The notes beneath the pieces are model-generated. The model saw nothing but the letters and a program-made list of their open reading frames with translations. It was not told the origin of the DNA and searched no databases. Of a stretch of 7,234 nt of DNA, positions 1-4,986 are shown in pieces. This DNA comes from Pseudomonadota bacterium (GTDB lineage Bacteria > Pseudomonadota > Gammaproteobacteria > Burkholderiales > Ferrovaceae). A program made the position numbers and the translations under genes. Numbering within the stretch: position 1 is the stretch's first letter; each line of letters starts with the position of its first letter. The stretch spans positions 1 through 7,234 of the forward strand of contig JAJZDE010000063.1 in the NCBI GenBank assembly GCA_021828745.1. Direction: 5' to 3'.

Positions 1-20
1 GGGTCATTTTCGAATTCTAA
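1..20 (+). CDS. Possible C-terminal tail of an upstream gene
   Basis: Read in the frame that ends with TAA at 18-20, the first bases give (W/G/R)-V-I-F-E-F-stop, which looks like the hydrophobic tail of a real protein. In Betaproteobacteria and relatives a small DUF2782 protein, often near polA, commonly lies just upstream of thrB, and such proteins can end in a similar aromatic tail; this comparison is from memory. Only six codons are visible, so the call rests mainly on context. The stop lies 17 bases before the thrB start, which would fit an operon. Confidence 0.27.
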
Positions 21-37
21 GCACGGATCACCGCTTC

Positions 38-976
38 ATGGCTGTCTTTACCACGGTTTCTCCAGAGGAACTCTCACTTTGGCTCGAACACTATCCGGTG
101 GGGACACTGCAGGATCTTGTTCCCATTGCTGCGGGCATTGAAAACACCAATTATTTCGTCCACACCAGCACGGGACGTTATGTCCTGACGCTGTTCGAAA
201 AACTCCAGCCGCAGGAGTTACCCTACTATCTGGGTCTGATGAATCATCTGGCGGCCCAGGGTCTGCCTTGCCCCGCCCCCCTTCTCAACCAGCAACGTCA
301 GTTCCATTCCCTGCTCAAAGGCAAACCCACCAGTTTGGTGACGCGTTTGAACGGACAATCCCAGACCCACCCCACCGTCGACCACTGCGTTGCCCTGGGG
401 CACATGGTTGCCCGCTTGCATCAGGCTGCCATCACTTTTGAAGAGGTACAGGGCAATCCCAGGGGGCAGGACTGGCGCATCCAGACGTCCCGGGAAATCC
501 GCCCTTTTCTGACGGCCTCCCAGCAGACCCTGCTGGACCATGCCCTGGCACAGGCTGCCCCTTTCGACTCCGCGCTCCCGCAGGGTCCCGTTCACGCCGA
601 CCTATTCCGGGACAATGTCCTGTTCGAGGGAGAGCGTATCAGCGGCCTCATCGATTTCTACTTTGCCGGAACGGATAACTGGGTCTACGATCTGGCCATC
701 GTCGCCAATGACTGGTGCGTGACCCCGCAAGCGCGCCTCGACCCCCTCCGGCTTTCCGCCCTGCTGGGCGCTTATCATGAAAAGCGTCCTCTCGCCGCGG
801 AGGAAATCAAACACTGGCCACGGATGCTGGTGACGGCCGCTTTGCGCTTTTGGCTTTCACGCCTGCACGATCAACATCAGCCTCGTATCGGCTCGCTCCT
901 CAACCCCCATGACCCCGCCTGGTTTGAACGCATCCTCAGCCATCACCTCGAGCAGCCCTGCCCATGCCCCCTCTGA
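38..976 (+). CDS. thrB: Homoserine kinase, ThrB type (aminoglycoside phosphotransferase fold)
   Basis: This cytoplasmic enzyme phosphorylates L-homoserine with ATP to O-phosphohomoserine, the step before threonine synthase. The 312-residue protein has the length of the Pseudomonas-type homoserine kinase and aligns from its first residues (MAVFT, then IAAGIENTNYFV, the nucleotide-binding strands and loop). The kinase catalytic loop H-A-D-L-F-R-D-N is at residues 186-193 (H186, D188, N193), followed by the metal-binding segment G-L-I-D-F with D206 and then NWVYDLAI. This is the APH-like family, not the GHMP-fold ThrB of enteric bacteria. The start fits the family N-terminus, although the ribosome binding site is weak. 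The last 13 bases overlap the next gene, which suggests translational coupling. Confidence is high. Confidence 0.93.
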   Translation: MAVFTTVSPEELSLWLEHYPVGTLQDLVPIAAGIENTNYFVHTSTGRYVLTLFEKLQPQELPYYLGLMNHLAAQGLPCPAPLLNQQRQFHSLLKGKPTSLVTRLNGQSQTHPTVDHCVALGHMVARLHQAAITFEEVQGNPRGQDWRIQTSREIRPFLTASQQTLLDHALAQAAPFDSALPQGPVHADLFRDNVLFEGERISGLIDFYFAGTDNWVYDLAIVANDWCVTPQARLDPLRLSALLGAYHEKRPLAAEEIKHWPRMLVTAALRFWLSRLHDQHQPRIGSLLNPHDPAWFERILSHHLEQPCPCPL

Positions 977-1731
977 CCCCTCGTCAGGTACCGCCATGGC
1001 ACGGTGCGTTATGGATTCGCCAGGGGGCCTACGCAGTCCTGCAAAGCCCCATCGGCTGGATGACCAGTCTGGCGCTGTGGTTTGCCTTCATTCTGGTATG
1101 CAGTCTGTTCCCGATGCTGGGTCCTGTCTTTTTTTCCCTGTCACTTCCCGCTCTGTTTGCCGGCATGATGGCCGGCTGTGCCGCCATCGAAAAAGGACGC
1201 TCACTCAGGATCCCGCATCTGCTCAGTGGGTTCAAAAGCAGTTCCAGACGATTATTCCAGTTGGGGATGGTCAATATTGCCGGCGAAACCCTGCTGACTC
1301 TGGTATTGGTCCTGTGGGGGGGGCAACAAATGATCGACCTGCAGAATTTGTCCCTGGATGGTGCAGAGAACCTGGAACAATTACGTGCGGCCTTATTCTC
1401 TCTGACACCCCTGTTCATCACTCTTGTGCTGCTTCAGGTGGCCCTGCTCATGATGGGCTGGTTTGCCCCGGCCCTTCTACGTTTTACCGATTTGTCCACG
1501 CTGGAAGCCCTGACCCTCAGTACCCGGGGCTGTCTTGTCAATCTCCCTGCTTTTCTTCTGTTCACCCTGATCATGGGAATCCTGCTGACCGTCGCCACTT
1601 TCCTCAGTTTCGCCCTCCCCTGGATCAGTGGTTTGATCGGGTTTTTCATCGTAGCCCTCATCATCGCCAGCGTCTATGCTTCCTATCGTGATGTCTTTCA
1701 TGAAGCACCGCTTCCCCCCGTCACCCCGTGA
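964..1731 (+). CDS. BPSS1780-family six-helix inner-membrane protein
   Basis: This is an integral membrane protein of 255 residues with no known biochemical role. About six hydrophobic segments are visible, near residues 33-50, 53-72, 98-120, 138-165, 190-212 and 215-238, with a charged C-terminal tail. The N-terminal pattern (proline-rich lead, a W-I-R-Q-G segment, then SPIGWM before helix 1) and the paired first helices match my recollection of the BPSS1780 family, which commonly lies beside thrB in Betaproteobacteria. The start at 964 lies inside the end of thrB with only a weak ribosome binding site, so translation is probably coupled. A run of eight G (1316-1323) lies in the coding sequence without breaking it. 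The family call is fairly firm; a metabolic link to threonine synthesis is not established. Confidence 0.75.
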   Translation: MPPLTPRQVPPWHGALWIRQGAYAVLQSPIGWMTSLALWFAFILVCSLFPMLGPVFFSLSLPALFAGMMAGCAAIEKGRSLRIPHLLSGFKSSSRRLFQLGMVNIAGETLLTLVLVLWGGQQMIDLQNLSLDGAENLEQLRAALFSLTPLFITLVLLQVALLMMGWFAPALLRFTDLSTLEALTLSTRGCLVNLPAFLLFTLIMGILLTVATFLSFALPWISGLIGFFIVALIIASVYASYRDVFHEAPLPPVTP

Positions 1732-1764
1732 TTTGCGGCCAGTCGCCCTTTAACATGGCCTTCC

Positions 1765-1793
1765 CCTTTTCATCCATACGGGAGTGGGATAAA
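1765..1793 (+). promoter_or_regulatory. Possible promoter for the FGE-like/sco operon
   Basis: The 117-base gap after the BPSS1780-family gene holds an extended -10 candidate: TG at 1785-1786, one base, then GATAAA at 1788-1793. The expected -35 position (about 1765-1770) is only CCTTTT, a poor match, so the site would depend on the extended -10. It lies about 55 bases before the chosen start of the next gene. No terminator is evident in the gap, so read-through from thrB is also possible. Confidence 0.25.
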
Positions 1794-1837
1794 CTGAAAC
1801 CTTCCACAGAACAGATTCATGCGTTGGGTTCTTTTTT

Positions 1838-1844
1838 GGAGAGG
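1838..1844 (+). promoter_or_regulatory. Ribosome binding site deciding the start at 1849
   Basis: GGAGAGG sits four bases before ATG 1849. The longer in-frame alternative, ATG 1819, has no comparable site and would place arginine and tryptophan residues before the signal peptide, so 1849 is preferred. Confidence 0.7.
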
Positions 1845-1848
1845 TCCT

Positions 1849-2622
1849 ATGGTCAGTCTGAGTTCCAAAGCATTGGGCGGACTAATGCTCGTCTTTGCCC
1901 TCGCCAGCGCGGCCTCACCTTCTGGCCCCAGAGTTCAGGATTGTCCTGAATGCCCGGAAATGGCCCCGATTCCGACGGGAAGTTTTGTCCTCAGTGAGGG
2001 TGGGAAGGTAACCTTTTCCAAACCCTTCATGATGAGCACCACCCTGGTCACCCAGGGACAATGGCGCGCACTCATGCATCGCAATCCCAGTGCCTTTCCC
2101 CGATGTGGCGACAACTGTCCGGTGGACCGTGTCAGTTGGGAAGATGCCCAGGTCTATATCCTGCGCCTCAATGCCAGGACCGGTCGGCATTATCGTTTGC
2201 CCTCCGAAAGCGAATGGGGATATGCCTGTCGAGCCGGCCTCACCAGCCCCTACTGCGGGGGCGATACGCTCGATCCCATCGCATGGTACGGCGAGAACAG
2301 CGCCAATCATCCTCATCCCGTGGCCACCAAGGCCCCCAATGCCTGGGGACTGTATGACATGAGCGGCAATCTGTGGGAGTGGATGGAAGATTGCTACCAG
2401 AACACCCGTCGGATCAATCAGGGTGATCGGCGCAATGTTCCGGATAACGGAGCTGCCTGGGAAGGCGATGCTGCCGAACAGGATGGGGAATGCCTGTCGC
2501 GGGTCGTGCGGGGGGGGTCATGGAACAATAACGCCCACGATCTCGCCTTGAGTAGGCGCACCGCCGATGACCCCACCGTACGCGTCAATACCATCGGATT
2601 CCGTCTGGTTCGAGATCAATGA
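1849..2622 (+). CDS. Exported SUMF1/formylglycine-generating-enzyme-like protein without the catalytic cysteines
   Basis: The 257-residue protein begins with a signal peptide (hydrophobic core LMLVFALASA, probable cleavage after the A-S-A motif), so it should be periplasmic. It then shows the SUMF1/FGE-sulfatase fold landmarks: M-x-x-I-P-x-G-S-F near the N-terminus, T-x-x-Q-W-x-A-L-M, P-V-D-R-V-S-W-E-D-A, YRLPSESEWGYACRAG, GLYDMSGNLWEW, and R-G-G-S-W at about 221-225 followed by GFRLVRDQ. Cysteines C86 and C90 (CGDNC), those at CRAG and YCGGD, and EDCY with C215 suggest disulfides, as in many bacterial secreted members. The two cysteines that bind copper and act in true FGE, placed after RGGS, are absent (NNNAHDLALSRR), so it probably does not make formylglycine. 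Its role is unknown. It ends in an ATGA overlap with the SCO gene, so the two are probably co-translated. A run of eight G lies at 2510-2517. Confidence 0.85.
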   Translation: MVSLSSKALGGLMLVFALASAASPSGPRVQDCPECPEMAPIPTGSFVLSEGGKVTFSKPFMMSTTLVTQGQWRALMHRNPSAFPRCGDNCPVDRVSWEDAQVYILRLNARTGRHYRLPSESEWGYACRAGLTSPYCGGDTLDPIAWYGENSANHPHPVATKAPNAWGLYDMSGNLWEWMEDCYQNTRRINQGDRRNVPDNGAAWEGDAAEQDGECLSRVVRGGSWNNNAHDLALSRRTADDPTVRVNTIGFRLVRDQ

Positions 2623-3254
2623 GGCCGGTGACCCGATCCTCCTCATCCGTCGTTTTTCTGTTCTGCACGGCTCTCCTCATTCTGGGGGGCCTGGGGCTTT
2701 TCTTTTGGTACCAGCCCGCGCCTCCTCGAGGGCTTGGGGATCGAACACAGTGGCTGGCTCAAGGTCCTTCCTTGCCTCCTTTCTCCTTGCCTTCCACCCA
2801 GGGCACCCTGACCCGTGAGTCCTTGTCAGGGCACTGGACTTTCCTGCTCTTTGGCTATACCCACTGTCCCGACGTCTGCCCCACCGACCTTGCCCTATTG
2901 GCCTCGGTATCCCGATCCTTCAAAAGAGCGGGTCACACCGCCCCTCAGGTCATATTCGTTTCCGTGGACCCTGGGCGCGATTCCCTGTCCGTTCTGGGAC
3001 GTTACACCCCCGCCTTCGACCCCTCTTTCATCGGGGCTCAGGCCACAACTGCCCAACTCGCCCCCTTCACCCAGAGTTTAGGGATCTATGCCGTCCTTCA
3101 TGAGCATGAAAAGGATGGACGGGGAAACTATCCGGTGGATCACAGCAGCACGATCTTCCTGTTCAACCCCTCGGGTCGCCTGCAGGCATCCTTTCAGGTG
3201 CCCCAGGTTCCCGACCAGTTGTTCCATGATGCCCAGGCCATCCTGGCCAATTAA
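2619..3254 (+). CDS. SCO1/SenC-family copper chaperone
   Basis: SCO proteins are membrane-anchored, thioredoxin-fold copper chaperones facing the periplasm. They deliver or reduce copper for cytochrome c oxidase assembly. This 211-residue protein has one N-terminal membrane anchor (about residues 10-30) and a soluble domain. The copper-binding C-x-x-x-C motif lies in GYTHCPDVCPTDL (C83, C87), and the distal copper ligand H175 is in YPVDHSST, followed by FLFNPSGRL. The FVSVDPGRDS segment is also typical of the family. All three metal ligands are present, so it is probably functional. The start overlaps the stop of the FGE-like gene by four bases. Candidate oxidase-related genes lie downstream on this strand and ccoG on the other, which agrees with a role in oxidase assembly. 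Confidence 0.93.
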   Translation: MRPVTRSSSSVVFLFCTALLILGGLGLFFWYQPAPPRGLGDRTQWLAQGPSLPPFSLPSTQGTLTRESLSGHWTFLLFGYTHCPDVCPTDLALLASVSRSFKRAGHTAPQVIFVSVDPGRDSLSVLGRYTPAFDPSFIGAQATTAQLAPFTQSLGIYAVLHEHEKDGRGNYPVDHSSTIFLFNPSGRLQASFQVPQVPDQLFHDAQAILAN

Positions 3255-3260
3255 AAATGT

Positions 3261-3290
3261 TTGCCAAGAACCCAAGTCTTTTGTTACCAT
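3261..3290 (+). promoter_or_regulatory. Candidate promoter of the 42-residue membrane protein gene
   Basis: TTGCCA (3261-3266, five of six matches to the -35 consensus) is separated by 18 bases from TACCAT (3285-3290, four of six to the -10 consensus), with a TG at 3282-3283 giving an extended -10. Transcription would start near 3297, leaving a leader of roughly 57 bases. A weaker alternative is TTGACG (3314-3319) with TTTAAC (3335-3340), but its spacer is only 15. The call is pattern-based. Confidence 0.4.
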
Positions 3291-3340
3291 CCCAGTGTCA
3301 TGTCTGATGGATCTTGACGTCGTCCACTTAAAACTTTAAC

Positions 3341-3349
3341 AGGGGAGAG
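3341..3349 (+). promoter_or_regulatory. Strong ribosome binding site of the 42-residue protein
   Basis: The purine run AGGGGAGAG ends four bases before ATG 3354, with the GGGGAG core six bases away. It is among the strongest ribosome binding sites in the window and is a main reason to accept this short reading frame as a gene. Confidence 0.7.
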
Positions 3350-3353
3350 AAAT

Positions 3354-3482
3354 ATGGAAATTATGGATAAAGGGTACATGATCATTCCCGTGATCCTGTT
3401 CGTTGGCGGTATTCTGGTGTCCCTGTCCCTCGCTGGCCTGGGCGTCGACATTCTGGCCAATGACCAAAAGAAAGGCAAATAA
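3354..3482 (+). CDS. Small single-helix membrane protein, 42 residues, oxidase context
   Basis: The frame begins MEIMDKGYM and ends in DQKKGK before TAA. Residues about 9-34 form one hydrophobic helix (VILFVGGILVSLSLAGLG), followed by a short, positively charged tail. By the positive-inside rule the C-terminus should be cytoplasmic. The gene has a strong ribosome binding site, a plausible promoter and a perfect terminator hairpin 48 bases after its stop, so it is probably an independent, well-expressed transcript. I do not recognise the family. Its size and build (one helix, Lys-rich end) recall small accessory subunits of terminal oxidases such as CcoM or CcoQ, and it lies between an SCO gene and an oxidase-like gene; that role is inference. 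It is short enough for automatic annotation to miss. Confidence 0.72.
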   Translation: MEIMDKGYMIIPVILFVGGILVSLSLAGLGVDILANDQKKGK

Positions 3483-3530
3483 CCCGGATTTATCCCTGGG
3501 TCCCTGCTGACCAGAGGGAATTTATTCAAA

Positions 3531-3563
3531 CACCCGGTGTCTATTCACCGGGTGCTTTGTTTT
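3531..3563 (+). terminator. Rho-independent terminator after the 42-residue gene
   Basis: A perfect nine-base-pair GC-rich stem (CACCCGGTG at 3531-3539 with CACCGGGTG at 3546-3554) closes a six-base loop and is followed by CTTTGTTTT (3555-3563). A second, weaker hairpin lies just upstream (3493-3499 with 3511-3519, with a bulge). The terminator separates the small gene from the four-helix gene that starts 42 bases further on. Confidence 0.85.
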
Positions 3564-3604
3564 AGGCCTCCCTTCTTACGGACTCTATTTATACAGGTTG
3601 GCGC

Positions 3605-4129
3605 ATGCACTCGCTCTCAGACCTTCGCCGTTTAGTCAAATTTTTTATCGTTTCTGCCACCTCTCTCTTCATCGGAGCCATGCACGGAATGTTGCAGGTG
3701 TTCCCCCCCATTCGGGCCTGGCTCGATTCCATTGGAAGCCCCTACGGTGGGCCGGGGCACATGATCGACCCCCTGGCCCATGCCCACATGAACCTGGTGG
3801 GCGGCGTGGTCACCCTGGCCATGGGCACCACCTATTACCTGCTCCCGCGTTTGAGCGGCAAACGCATCTACTCCCAGCGCCTGGTTCAGCATTCTTTCTG
3901 GTGGCTGTTCATTGGAGTCTACGGGTTCTATACGACCCAAATGGTCTTTGGCATCTGGGAGGGGTACCTGATGCTCCATGACCGATCGGCCATGACTCAT
4001 GCCCACCATTTCTACGGACCCATCGTAGCCGTGGCCGGCACCTGTATGGCCGTGGGGTTCATGGTCTACTTCTCGAATATCGTCCTGACCTTGATGGGTC
4101 CGGTGGAAAGTACCCGCGCCGAAGATTGA
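3605..4129 (+). CDS. Four-helix membrane protein resembling helices 9-12 of haem-copper oxidase/NO reductase subunit I
   Basis: The 174-residue protein has four hydrophobic segments: about residues 11-33, 57-80, 95-118 and 136-163. Helix 2 starts with H59-A-H61, in the context PLAHAHMNLVGG and followed by YYLLPRLSG. This matches the helix-10 region of NorB (A-H-G-H, then P-R-L-x-G) and CcoN (H-V-H), where the two histidines bind the active-site haem and the low-spin haem. The preceding AMHGMLQVFPPI and the later FWWLFIGVYGF also fit the NorB C-terminal order. Catalytic subunits have about twelve helices; this is one third of that, with none of the CuB ligands of helices 6-7. Further histidines are H27, H52, H96, H125, H132, H134 and H135. 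An AGG-containing ribosome binding site precedes ATG 3605. It may be a haem-binding accessory or partner subunit. The homology is fairly sure; the function is unknown. Confidence 0.72.
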   Translation: MHSLSDLRRLVKFFIVSATSLFIGAMHGMLQVFPPIRAWLDSIGSPYGGPGHMIDPLAHAHMNLVGGVVTLAMGTTYYLLPRLSGKRIYSQRLVQHSFWWLFIGVYGFYTTQMVFGIWEGYLMLHDRSAMTHAHHFYGPIVAVAGTCMAVGFMVYFSNIVLTLMGPVESTRAED

Positions 4130-4148
4130 ATTTCGGCCTCAGCAAACC

Positions 4149-4559
4149 CTAGTCGGGAACATGCAGCGGGAAAAACAAAACGCTGTCCCGCTGCGCCTCG
4201 TCCGCGCAGTTCAGGCGAACCTGCACCGTACGCCGTTCCCCCGGTTCGACCAGAGCAGCGCGCCGGTAGACCCCCACCCGTCCATCCTGAATGGCCTGTT
4301 TCCAGGGATCATTCTGGGCCGTCCGAATATCCACCAGACAGCGGGAACCGGGACGGTCATGGGCACCGGTGACCATGACCAGAAACTCATTCATGCCATC
4401 CCGAGGGGGGCTGGGGCGGGATTCCACGCGCACGGTCCAGTCGTTCCAGGTTTGGGATGTCGTATCGGGCAGAGTCGATTCTATTTTGCCGCAGGCGGCC
4501 AGAAAGAACAGTGGCCCCCATCCGAGGAGGCCCCAAAAGGGCTTGTCAACGAACTTCAT
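4149..4559 (-). CDS. Small lipoprotein, possibly YtkA/FixH-like beta-sandwich
   Basis: From ATG 4559 the product has 136 residues: MKF, a hydrophobic stretch (GPLFFLAAC) and a lipobox L20-A21-A22-C23, so C23 should be lipidated and the rest periplasmic. The mature part reads as beta-rich: W-T-V-R-V-E near residue 41, then G-M-N-E-F-L-V-M-V-T-G, G-R-V-G-V-Y-R-R, and a final T-V-Q-V-R-L. This order (G-x-N-x-F near the start, G-x-Y late) recalls YtkA-like immunoglobulin folds, also seen in some FixH proteins; that is a weak, by-eye resemblance. C74 and C118 could form a disulfide. The frame is open further upstream, but a longer start would spoil the signal peptide. It overlaps the preceding gene by 14 bases, lacks a good ribosome binding site and is probably translationally coupled. 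Confidence 0.68.
   Translation of the reverse strand: MKFVDKPFWGLLGWGPLFFLAACGKIESTLPDTTSQTWNDWTVRVESRPSPPRDGMNEFLVMVTGAHDRPGSRCLVDIRTAQNDPWKQAIQDGRVGVYRRAALVEPGERRTVQVRLNCADEAQRDSVLFFPLHVPD
4163..4194. repeat. Perfect inverted repeat near the convergent gene ends
   Basis: GCAGCGGGA (4163-4171) and TCCCGCTGC (4186-4194) form a perfect nine-base-pair stem with a 14-base loop. The loop ends in CGCTG (4181-4185), a second copy of part of the right arm, so the left arm has an alternative, shorter partner. It lies in the last codons of the lipoprotein gene, about 35 bases after the stop of the convergent four-helix gene. No T-run follows on either strand, so it is not a standard terminator, though it could stall or protect either transcript. 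Confidence 0.55.
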
Positions 4560-4986
4560 CGGTAGTCTTATGTAGTTGAGGATCGGCAGAATCCAGGGAA
4601 TTTTGAGCATCGGTCTCTGACCGCCCCGGATGAGCAATCCCATACATCCGGACCATGTAGTACACAAAGGTTCCAGCGCCCGCGATGTATACCAACGCCA
4701 ACAAAAATCCCCAGTCCAGCCAGTGCTTCTGGTGGCCAGAGCGAACGCCCCAAAATGGAAAGGCGAGCCCAACCGCGACCAGCAGAACCACCAAGATCAC
4801 GGCAAAAAACCAGTAAGGCACGGGCTTCTGGGATAAAGGAACGCTCTCTACCAATTCCCAGTCCTCCAGTCCCCGTTTGTCCTTGCGTTCTTCATCCGAT
4901 GCATAGCCAAAATGCTCTTTGTCTTTTTTCCCCCATTCCGGCTGGATCTCGCTCAGGGGTGGCTCGGGTTCACGGGTTTGATTCAT
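4546..4986 (-). CDS. Two-helix membrane protein downstream of ccoG, function unknown
   Basis: The 146-residue protein has a hydrophilic, highly charged N-terminal arm (residues 1-55, rich in E, K and D, including W-G-K-K-D-K-E and E-E-R-K-D-K-R), two membrane helices (about 57-80 and 90-112) joined by a short loop VRSGHQKHWLD, and a polar tail. No cysteine and no haem-binding CxxCH is present. The segment P-V-P-Y-W-F-F before helix 1 faintly recalls the N-terminal anchor of CcoP/FixP (PRWW-type), which is not enough for a family call. The ribosome binding site AAGGGAGGAA four bases before ATG 4986 is excellent and lies inside the end of ccoG; stop and start overlap as ATGA. Tight coupling to ccoG points to a part in oxidase assembly or maturation, by inference. 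Confidence 0.78.
   Translation of the reverse strand: MNQTREPEPPLSEIQPEWGKKDKEHFGYASDEERKDKRGLEDWELVESVPLSQKPVPYWFFAVILVVLLVAVGLAFPFWGVRSGHQKHWLDWGFLLALVYIAGAGTFVYYMVRMYGIAHPGRSETDAQNSLDSADPQLHKTTDEVR

Noticed and set aside
909..1691. A 260-codon plus-strand frame across the end of thrB and the BPSS1780-family gene
   Set aside because: It overlaps two genes supported by family resemblance, has no good ribosome binding site and gives a low-complexity, Cys/Pro/Ser-rich translation without helices or motifs.
1819..1848. ATG 1819 as the start of the FGE-like protein
   Set aside because: It lacks a ribosome binding site, while ATG 1849 has GGAGAGG at the right distance and begins a clean signal peptide.
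3314..3321. TTGACGTC in the leader of the small gene, containing the palindrome GACGTC, as an operator
   Set aside because: A six-base palindrome is expected by chance and no second copy lies nearby. It also overlaps only a weak alternative -35 site.
4560..4772. Extension of the lipoprotein gene to an upstream start at 4772 or 4610
   Set aside because: The extension would overlap the two-helix gene widely, adds a Trp/Cys-rich stretch that does not look like protein, and removes the signal peptide and lipobox from the N-terminus.
4546..4986. Calling the two-helix protein CcoP/FixP-like
   Set aside because: Only a short aromatic segment before helix 1 is similar. There is no CxxCH haem motif, and there are two helices in place of one.
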